Origin: an uncultured Eubacteriales bacterium
GTDB lineage: Bacteria > Bacillota > Clostridia > Oscillospirales > Oscillospiraceae
Direction of reading: 5' to 3'
DNA: 11,059 nucleotides
Assembly: GCA_900544295.1 (NCBI GenBank)
Contig: UQUO01000061.1
Coordinates: forward strand, 1-11,059
Under the pieces are notes generated by a model. That model had not been told where the DNA came from. It saw only the letters and a list, made by a program, of their open reading frames with translations, and did not search any database. The position numbers and the translations under genes are program-made. This document shows positions 6,231 to 11,059 of this stretch, piece by piece. The number at the start of each line of letters is the position of its first letter. Positions within the stretch are counted from its first letter, which is position 1.

Positions 6231-7595
6231 TCAGAAGCCCAGGCTCTTTTCCCGGCGCACGTACCGGCCGCCGCAGGGCTTCTTCACGCGGCCATTCTCC
6301 GCCGCCAGCTCGCCGTGCAGGAACACCGCTTTAGGCAGGCCGCGCAGCTGCGCGCCCTCCCAGGGGCTGTAGTCCGCCAGCATGTTCATGTCCGTCGCCG
6401 TCAGGCGCATCGTCGCCTCCGGGTCCCAGACCACGATGTCCGCGTCCGCGCCCGGCTTAAGCTCGCCCTTGCGCGGGTACATGCCGAAGGCCTTCGCAGG
6501 CTCCGTGGACAGCAGGCGGCAGAACTCCTCTGCGCTCAGCTTGCCCGTATTCACGCCCTCGGTCCACAGCAGCATCGGCCGATGCTCTATGCCCGGCAGG
6601 CCGTTCGGGATCTTCGAGAAGTTCCCGCGCCCCAGCTCCTTCTGGCGCTTGAAGTTGAAGGAGCAGTGGTCTGTCGATATTATGTCAACCTCCCCCGCCT
6701 TTATTCCGCCCCAGAGCGCGGCCTTGTCCGCCTCGGAGCGGATGGGCGGCGAGCAGACGAACTTCGCGCCCTCGAAATCAGGCTTTTCGTAGACCTCGTC
6801 CGTCAGCGTAAGGTACTGCGGGCAGGTCTCGACCAGCACGCGCTGGCCCGTGCCGCGCGCGGCCTCGATCTCCGCCAGGCCCTCCCGGGTACTCAGGTGG
6901 ACTACCCAGGCATTGCCGCCCGCCTCGCGCGCCAGAGCCAGGCAGCGGCGCACGGCCAGGGACTCGACCTCGTTCGGCCGGCTGCGCGGGTGCCACTCCG
7001 GGCCGGTCTTCCCCTCGGCCAGCAGCCGCGCCACACGGCTGTTAACCTCGTCACCCAGCTCGCAGTGCACGCCCACGACGCCGATGTCCGCCGTCGCCTT
7101 AAACAGCTCCAGCAGCTCCTTGTCGTTCAGTCGCAGGTTCTCGTAGGCCATGTAGGCCTTGAAGCTCGTCACGCCCTCGCGCTCCATGTCGGCGAGCTCC
7201 GCGCGCGTGGCCTCGTTCCACTCCGTCACCGCCATGTGGAAGCCGTAGTCGCAGGCGCAATGCCCGTCAGCGCGGCTATGCCAGGCCTCCAGCGCCTCGG
7301 CCAACGTGTGGCCCCGGTCCTGGGTGGCGAAGTCCAGGATGACCGTCGTGCCGCCCGCCAGGGCGGCAGCCGTGCCGGAGGCGAAGCTGTCCGCCGTCAC
7401 CGTGCTGCCCGTGTCCATCTCCAGGTGCGTGTGCGAGTCGATGAAGCCCGGAAAGAGCAGGCAGCCCTCGGCGTCCCAGCTCTCGTCATAGGGCAGCGTC
7501 CCGCCCACGGCGGCTATGCGCCCGTTTTCGACGTACAAATCGGCCTTTTCACGCCCGTCAGGCCCTATGATTGTCCCGTTTCTAATGCAAAGCAT
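6231..7595 (-). CDS. hyuA: Dihydropyrimidinase/hydantoinase-family amidohydrolase
   Basis: This 454-residue cytoplasmic metallohydrolase of the cyclic-amidase group (dihydropyrimidinase, D-hydantoinase, allantoinase) opens ring amides between C and N. The binuclear metal site is complete: H55-T-H57, Lys146 in SFKAYMAY (the carboxylated bridging lysine), His177 (VHCE), His233 (VVHLS) and Asp309 (STDHCSF). Tyr151 matches the substrate-stabilising Tyr of dihydropyrimidinases. Length is normal. The start at 7595 has AGGGGG about 10 nt upstream. It is transcribed away from ssnA-ygfK across a shared control region. E. coli hyuA (ygeZ) sits in the same purine-linked locus, and related genes occur in anaerobic urate/purine degradation clusters, so a purine-derived ring intermediate is the likely substrate. 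A pyrimidine or hydantoin substrate cannot be excluded. Gene symbol rests on family plus context. Confidence 0.88.
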   Translation of the reverse strand: MLCIRNGTIIGPDGREKADLYVENGRIAAVGGTLPYDESWDAEGCLLFPGFIDSHTHLEMDTGSTVTADSFASGTAAALAGGTTVILDFATQDRGHTLAEALEAWHSRADGHCACDYGFHMAVTEWNEATRAELADMEREGVTSFKAYMAYENLRLNDKELLELFKATADIGVVGVHCELGDEVNSRVARLLAEGKTGPEWHPRSRPNEVESLAVRRCLALAREAGGNAWVVHLSTREGLAEIEAARGTGQRVLVETCPQYLTLTDEVYEKPDFEGAKFVCSPPIRSEADKAALWGGIKAGEVDIISTDHCSFNFKRQKELGRGNFSKIPNGLPGIEHRPMLLWTEGVNTGKLSAEEFCRLLSTEPAKAFGMYPRKGELKPGADADIVVWDPEATMRLTATDMNMLADYSPWEGAQLRGLPKAVFLHGELAAENGRVKKPCGGRYVRREKSLGF

Positions 7596-7631
7596 GGCTT
7601 ATTTGCCCCCTTTATTTACTGTTATGCCCCG

Positions 7632-7660
7632 ATTATACGCCCGGTTGCCAAAAATAACAA
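7632..7660 (-). promoter_or_regulatory. Probable hyuA promoter
   Basis: Read on the minus strand, TTGTTA (7660-7655) is followed after 17 nt by a perfect TATAAT (7637-7632). The predicted start near 7625 gives a leader of about 30 nt with the AGGGGG ribosome site. It faces away from the ssnA promoter, with 49 nt between the two -35 boxes. Confidence 0.75.
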
Positions 7661-7680
7661 TGTCTGTATCGTAAATTCTT

Positions 7681-7693
7681 ACAAAATTTTTGT
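7681..7693. promoter_or_regulatory. Candidate operator dyad between divergent promoters
   Basis: ACAAAA-T-TTTTGT is a perfect 13-bp dyad centred at 7687, almost exactly midway between the -35 boxes of hyuA (ending 7660) and ssnA (starting 7710). A regulator bound here could serve both promoters. In an A/T-rich spacer a dyad of A- and T-runs can also arise by chance. Confidence 0.35.
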
Positions 7694-7709
7694 TTTCATA
7701 AAAAAGTTC

Positions 7710-7738
7710 TTGCATAGATTTCAACGATTTGTTATTAT
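7710..7738 (+). promoter_or_regulatory. Probable promoter of ssnA-ygfK operon
   Basis: TTGCAT (7710-7715), a 17-nt spacer, then TATTAT (7733-7738). The predicted start near 7745 leaves an unusually long leader of about 180 nt before the ssnA ATG. A weaker alternative (TTGCCT at 7872, TAAAAA at 7894) downstream of the leader hairpin cannot be excluded and would remove the leader. Confidence 0.6.
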
Positions 7739-7744
7739 AGTAGC

Positions 7745-7922
7745 GTAAGTGTTAAATATTTGATGACTGTTACGAAGTGTTGCGCATACGGGTCATTTTC
7801 TGCTTGAATTCTAGCTTTTTTCATCTGTCTGCGCACCTGTGCGGGGGCGCCTGACAGGCGCCCCCTTCGTTTTGCCTCACAAGCTATATGGGCTAAAAAA
7901 TTTTTTAAATAGAGGTGTTGAC
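7745..7922 (+). promoter_or_regulatory. ssnA 5' leader with terminator-like hairpin (attenuator candidate)
   Basis: GGGGGCGCC (7843-7851) pairs with GGCGCCCCC (7857-7865) around TGACA and is followed by TTCGTTTTG, an intrinsic-terminator shape. The upstream neighbour hyuA is transcribed the other way, so there is no plus-strand gene for it to end. A competing fold is available: CTGTC (7825-7829) with GACAG (7853-7857) and GCGC (7831-7834) with GCGC (7847-7850), which would consume the terminator's left arm. That is the layout of an attenuator or riboswitch. I do not recognise a known purine, xanthine, PRPP or guanidine aptamer in 7745-7830. Confidence 0.5.
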
Positions 7923-9254
7923 ATGCTTATCATTGGAAACGGAAGGCTCATCACAAGGGACCCTGAGCACCCCTATTTTGAGCGCGGCGCAGTGGTATGC
8001 GACGGCGGCACGATAGTCGCGGCGGGCGACGAGGCCGAGCTCCGGGCACAGTATCCCGGCGCGGAATATCTCGACAGCCGCGGCGGCGTTATCATGCCGG
8101 GCCTCATAAACGCTCACACGCACATCTACTCCGGCCTCGCCCGCGGTCTCTCCATCAAGGGCAACGCGCCGACGAACTTCCTTGAGGTCCTTGAGGGCAC
8201 CTGGTGGAACATAGACCGGCACCTCGACATCGAGTCCACTAAGGCCAGCGCCTACTGCACGGTAGTTGACAGCCTCAAGATGGGTGTCACGACCATCTTC
8301 GACCACCACGCGGGCTTCGGCGCCATCCGCGGCAGCCTCGCGGCCATCGCGGAGGTCACGCAGGAGCTCGGCATCCGCGCCTGCCTCTGCTACGAGGTCT
8401 CAGACCGCGACGGCGAGCAGAAATGCCTCGACTCCATCGAGGAGAATGCCGAGTTCATAAAGTGGGCCAAGGCCGAGGACAGCGAGATGATAAAGGCCAT
8501 GTTCGGCGGCCACGCCCTCTTCACCATCTCGGACAAGACCTTCGAGCGCATGGTCAAGGCCAACGACGGCATGACGGGCTTCCACATCCACGTCTCCGAG
8601 GGCATGAACGACGTCTACGACAGCCTGCAGAACTACGGCCGCCGCCCGGTGCAGCGTCTCCAGGACCATGGCATCCTCGGCCCCATGACAGTCCTCGGCC
8701 ACTGCATCCACCTCAACACCGCCGAGATGGACATAGTGAAGGCCACGGACACCATGGTCGTGAACAACCCCCAGAGCAACATGTCCAACGCCGTCGGCTG
8801 CGCGCCTGTGCTCCAGATGTACGCCAAGGGCATCCTCGTCGGCCTGGGTACGGACGCCTACACGCACGACATGATAGAGTCCTGCAAGACCGTCGTGGGC
8901 ATCCAGCGCCACAACGCCTGCCACCCGAACGTCGGCTGGTGCGAGGCCACGGACATGCTCTTCAAGAACAACCCGAAGATAGCCGGCAAGTACTTCGGCC
9001 GCGAGTTCGGCGTGCTGAAGCCCGGCGCGGCGGCGGACGTCGCGGTGTTCGACTATCGCCCCTTCACCCCCTTCTCCGACGCAAACATCGACGGGCACAT
9101 CCTCTTCGGCTTTGAAGGCCGCCGCTGCACGCACACCGTCGTGAACGGCAAGGTCCTCGTGAAGGACCGCGAGCTTGCCTGCGCGGACGAGGCCGCTATA
9201 AACGCGCGCGTCTGCGAGAGCGCCGAGCGCCTCTGGGGCATCCTCAACGGCTGA
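7923..9254 (+). CDS. ssnA: SsnA-type aminohydrolase (purine-linked amidohydrolase)
   Basis: This 443-residue cytoplasmic metal-dependent deaminase of the guanine deaminase/TrzN-AtzA group is almost the same length as E. coli SsnA. Visible metal-site residues are H65-T-H67 in PGLINAHTHIYS, His223 in HIHVSEG, His260 in GHCIHL and Asp311 in GLGTDAYTHD. The N- and C-terminal strands form the usual composite beta domain. ATG 7923 is chosen because AGAGG (7911-7915) lies 7 nt upstream; a further upstream in-frame start would overlap the leader hairpin and lacks a ribosome site. It is first in an operon with ygfK (36-nt gap) and a likely ygeX, divergent from hyuA. SsnA proteins are genetically tied to selenium/molybdenum hydroxylases and to anaerobic purine use. 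Deamination of an aminopurine or a ring-opened intermediate is likely, but the exact substrate is not proven. Confidence 0.92.
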   Translation: MLIIGNGRLITRDPEHPYFERGAVVCDGGTIVAAGDEAELRAQYPGAEYLDSRGGVIMPGLINAHTHIYSGLARGLSIKGNAPTNFLEVLEGTWWNIDRHLDIESTKASAYCTVVDSLKMGVTTIFDHHAGFGAIRGSLAAIAEVTQELGIRACLCYEVSDRDGEQKCLDSIEENAEFIKWAKAEDSEMIKAMFGGHALFTISDKTFERMVKANDGMTGFHIHVSEGMNDVYDSLQNYGRRPVQRLQDHGILGPMTVLGHCIHLNTAEMDIVKATDTMVVNNPQSNMSNAVGCAPVLQMYAKGILVGLGTDAYTHDMIESCKTVVGIQRHNACHPNVGWCEATDMLFKNNPKIAGKYFGREFGVLKPGAAADVAVFDYRPFTPFSDANIDGHILFGFEGRRCTHTVVNGKVLVKDRELACADEAAINARVCESAERLWGILNG

Positions 9255-9290
9255 GCATAAATTTTGTGAATATATTAGGAGGCAAGTAAA

Positions 9291-10994
9291 ATGAGCGACC
9301 GTATGCACTGCATCCCCTTCCGGGCCCTGCTGGACTGGGTTCTCGGCGAGTGGGAGGAGAGCGGCTCCATCTTCGGCTGCAAGAAGCTCTACCGCGCCGG
9401 GGACGGCGAGCTGCGCCCCGCGCCCTTCATGGGCCGTTTCCTTGAGACCCCGATAGGCCCCGCCGCCGGCCCCAACACCCAGCTGGCCCAGAACATCGTG
9501 GCGAGCTACGTCTGCGGCGGCAGGATGTTCGAGCTCAAGACCGTCCAGATAATAGACGGCGAGGACCTGCACGTCTCCAAGCCCTGCATCCTCGCGGAGG
9601 ACGAGGGCTACAACTGCGAGTGGAGCACCGAGCTCACCGTGCAGCAGGCCTTTGAGGAGTACATAAAGGCCTGGTTCCTCCTGCATCTGCTGGCCAAGGA
9701 GCTCTCCCTAGGCAGGCAGGACGGCTTCGTCTTCAACATGAGCGTCGGCTACGACCTCGCCGGCATCAAGAGCGAGAAGATAGACCGCTTCATCGAGGGC
9801 CTGAAGGACGCTTCCGGCACTGAGATTTGGAAGGACTGCCGCGAGGCCCTCATCGAGGCCCTGCCCCGCTGCAAGTACATGACCGCGGCCGATGTGGACG
9901 CCATCTCCGCCAACGTCTGCAACAGCATCACCCTTTCCACCATGCACGGCTGTCCCGCGGGCGAGATCGAGGGCATCGCCAGCTACCTCATGGAGGTCAA
10001 GGGCCTGAACCTCTACCTCAAGTGCAACCCCACCCTGCTCGGCTACGAGTACGCCCGCAAGGCGCTTGACGACCTGGGCTTCACCGACATCAGCTTCGGG
10101 CGCGAGCAGTTTGAGTCCGACCTCCAGTATGCGGACGCCGTTCCGATGCTCGGCAGGCTGCGCGAGAAGGCCGCGGCCCTGGGCCTCGCCTTCGGCGTGA
10201 AGCTGACGAACACCTTCCCCGTCCAGGTCCTGCGCGGCGAGCTGCCCGACGAGGCCATGTACATGAGCGGCCGCACCCTCCTGCCCCTCAGCCTCGGCGT
10301 GGCGACGGCGCTGACGAAGGAATTCGACGGCGAGCTGGCCATCAGCTACTGCGGCGGCGCGAACGCGCAGAACGTCGCCGAGCTCTACGCCGGCGGGCTC
10401 ATGCCCATCACGGTCTGCACCGATATCCTCAAGCCGGGCGGCTACCACAGGCTCAACTCCATGGCGCTCGCCCTTGAAAAGGCGGCCATCACTCCCCCGC
10501 CCAAGCCGGACGCCGAGACGCTGGAGCGCCTGTCGAAGACCCTCTGCGGCCCCGCCGGGGCCGTGCGCACCGGCCGCAAGCGCAAGTCCCGCGCCGAGTT
10601 TGACGGCTACGCCCCCCTCTGCAAGACCGTCTGCGGCAGCTGCGCCACCCTCTGCCCGAACAGGGCCAACGTGGTCATCCCCGTCGAGGGCCGCACGCAG
10701 ATGCTCCACATCGACGGCATGTGCAACGAGTGCGGCAACTGCGCCAGCTTCTGCCCCGAGAAGCACGCCCCCTACCTTGAGAAGCTGACCCTCTTCTGCA
10801 ACGCCGCAGAGATGGAGGGCAGCCAGAACAGCGGCTTCGCCCCCGTGAACGCAGAAAAGACGAAGTTTGCCGTCCGCCTCGCCGGCGAGAGCTACGAGTA
10901 CGAGCTCGGCGCGGCTGAGACCAAGGTCCCGGGCGAGGTCGCCGAGGTCATCGAGGCCGTCGCGGCGCGCTTCCCCTGGCTTATGTACGACTGA
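9291..10994 (+). CDS. ygfK: YgfK-like Fe-S oxidoreductase subunit, short form lacking the flavin module
   Basis: This 567-residue protein is colinear with the two ends of the roughly 1030-residue E. coli YgfK. Residues 1-400 match its dihydroorotate-dehydrogenase-like barrel (TPIGPAAGPNTQLAQNIV, ELKTVQI, STMHGCP, NPTLLGY, FGVKLTNT, MYMSGR, LKPGGY). Residues 440-500 match its C-terminal double ferredoxin module: C444, C448, C451, C455-P and C478, C481, C484, C488-P, enough for two [4Fe-4S] clusters. The GltD-like FAD/NAD(P)H domain of about 450 residues that normally lies between is absent, and only a proline/charged linker (about 400-440) is left. ATG 9291 has AGGAGG 8 nt upstream. Known YgfK is annotated as a putative selenate reductase or purine-pathway redox subunit; its reaction is unproven. 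This form probably needs a separate electron partner. Confidence 0.88.
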   Translation: MSDRMHCIPFRALLDWVLGEWEESGSIFGCKKLYRAGDGELRPAPFMGRFLETPIGPAAGPNTQLAQNIVASYVCGGRMFELKTVQIIDGEDLHVSKPCILAEDEGYNCEWSTELTVQQAFEEYIKAWFLLHLLAKELSLGRQDGFVFNMSVGYDLAGIKSEKIDRFIEGLKDASGTEIWKDCREALIEALPRCKYMTAADVDAISANVCNSITLSTMHGCPAGEIEGIASYLMEVKGLNLYLKCNPTLLGYEYARKALDDLGFTDISFGREQFESDLQYADAVPMLGRLREKAAALGLAFGVKLTNTFPVQVLRGELPDEAMYMSGRTLLPLSLGVATALTKEFDGELAISYCGGANAQNVAELYAGGLMPITVCTDILKPGGYHRLNSMALALEKAAITPPPKPDAETLERLSKTLCGPAGAVRTGRKRKSRAEFDGYAPLCKTVCGSCATLCPNRANVVIPVEGRTQMLHIDGMCNECGNCASFCPEKHAPYLEKLTLFCNAAEMEGSQNSGFAPVNAEKTKFAVRLAGESYEYELGAAETKVPGEVAEVIEAVAARFPWLMYD

Positions 10995-11011
10995 TACGGA
11001 GGGCATTGAAG

Positions 11012-11059
11012 ATGGACAAGATAAAATGGGTAGCGAACGGAATGCCGAAGACGGCGGAT
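11012..11059 (+). CDS. Start of next operon gene, probably diaminopropionate ammonia-lyase (partial)
   Basis: Only 16 codons are inside the window (MDKIKWVANGMPKTAD). GGAGGG (10998-11003) stands 8 nt before the ATG, and the gap after ygfK is 17 nt, so it belongs to the ssnA-ygfK operon. The IKW-N-MPKT pattern resembles, from memory, the N-terminus of clostridial 2,3-diaminopropionate ammonia-lyases (YgeX, a PLP enzyme producing pyruvate and ammonia). YgeX is a regular neighbour of ssnA, ygfK and hyuA. Sixteen residues are too few for a firm call, and no gene symbol is given. Confidence 0.5.
   Translation, partial: MDKIKWVANGMPKTAD

Noticed and set aside
7596..7660. Sigma-54 (-24/-12) promoter upstream of hyuA
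   Set aside because: A TGGCA occurs on the minus strand, but the GC expected 10 nt after the GG is missing. The TTGTTA-N17-TATAAT promoter explains the region better.
5730..7748. Long plus-strand open frame (672 codons) opposite hyuA
   Set aside because: It reads through the intergenic hairpin repeats and then antisense to hyuA. The translation is low-complexity and rich in Arg/Ala/Leu, with no motif and no ribosome site. The minus-strand frame has a complete amidohydrolase metal site.
7745..7842. Canonical guanine/adenine (purine) riboswitch aptamer in the ssnA leader
   Set aside because: The conserved three-way-junction core and the paired-loop sequences of that class could not be found. 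Only the expression-platform-like hairpin is supported.
7839..7922. Upstream in-frame extension of ssnA
   Set aside because: It would start inside the leader hairpin without a ribosome site and add 28 residues not expected in SsnA. ATG 7923 has AGAGG at proper spacing and gives the normal length.
9708..11006. Minus-strand open frame of 432 codons opposite ygfK
   Set aside because: The composition (Ala/Gly/Val/Asp-rich, no motifs) is typical of the antisense of GC-rich genes. The plus strand encodes a clear YgfK with eight ordered cysteines.

Overview
The window looks like a chromosomal segment of a high-GC, Gram-positive, anaerobic gut Clostridia member, most likely Oscillospiraceae/Ruminococcaceae (Oscillibacter/Flavonifractor-like). 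This placement is inferred from three things: GC-rich coding sequence with strong AGGAGG-type ribosome sites, intergenic spaces full of GC-rich hairpin repeats, and an anaerobic purine-catabolism gene set. No rRNA, tRNA, CRISPR array, transposase or phage gene was seen.

Layout. 1-653 has no gene. It holds a double-hairpin repeat (also found at 5825-5893), three 52-bp repeat units and smaller GC-rich hairpins. 690-1157 encodes a small three-helix membrane protein of unknown function. 1178-1218 combines its terminator with the promoter of the next operon. 1276-5691 is a tightly overlapping operon: a MarR-family repressor followed by two half-transporters of a heterodimeric ABC exporter. One half has a canonical ATP site and the other a degenerate one. 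The second half-transporter carries a linker insert of about 130 residues with a repeated WAWK motif. 5692-6230 has no gene. It holds a dense hairpin array, a small MITE-like inverted-repeat element, and two strong terminators that close the minus-strand gene hyuA.

6231-11059 is part of a purine/urate catabolism island. It contains hyuA (dihydropyrimidinase/hydantoinase family, minus strand), then a 327-bp divergent control region, then ssnA, a short-form ygfK, and the first 16 codons of a gene that resembles ygeX (diaminopropionate ammonia-lyase). In E. coli and gut Firmicutes this set (ssnA, ygfK, hyuA, ygeX, ygeY, ygeW, with selenium/molybdenum-dependent xanthine-type hydroxylases) is associated with anaerobic breakdown of purines. 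The two amidohydrolases are expected to deaminate or open rings. YgfK is expected to move electrons. YgeX would release ammonia and pyruvate from 2,3-diaminopropionate.

The points most worth following up are: YgfK keeps its N-terminal barrel and C-terminal 2x[4Fe-4S] module but lacks the GltD-like flavin/NAD(P)H module between them; the ssnA 5' leader holds an intrinsic-terminator hairpin with a competing fold although no plus-strand gene lies upstream, which suggests attenuation or a riboswitch; and the second ABC subunit has an unusual linker insert. The purine cluster itself is already known in outline, so I do not claim an entirely new system.
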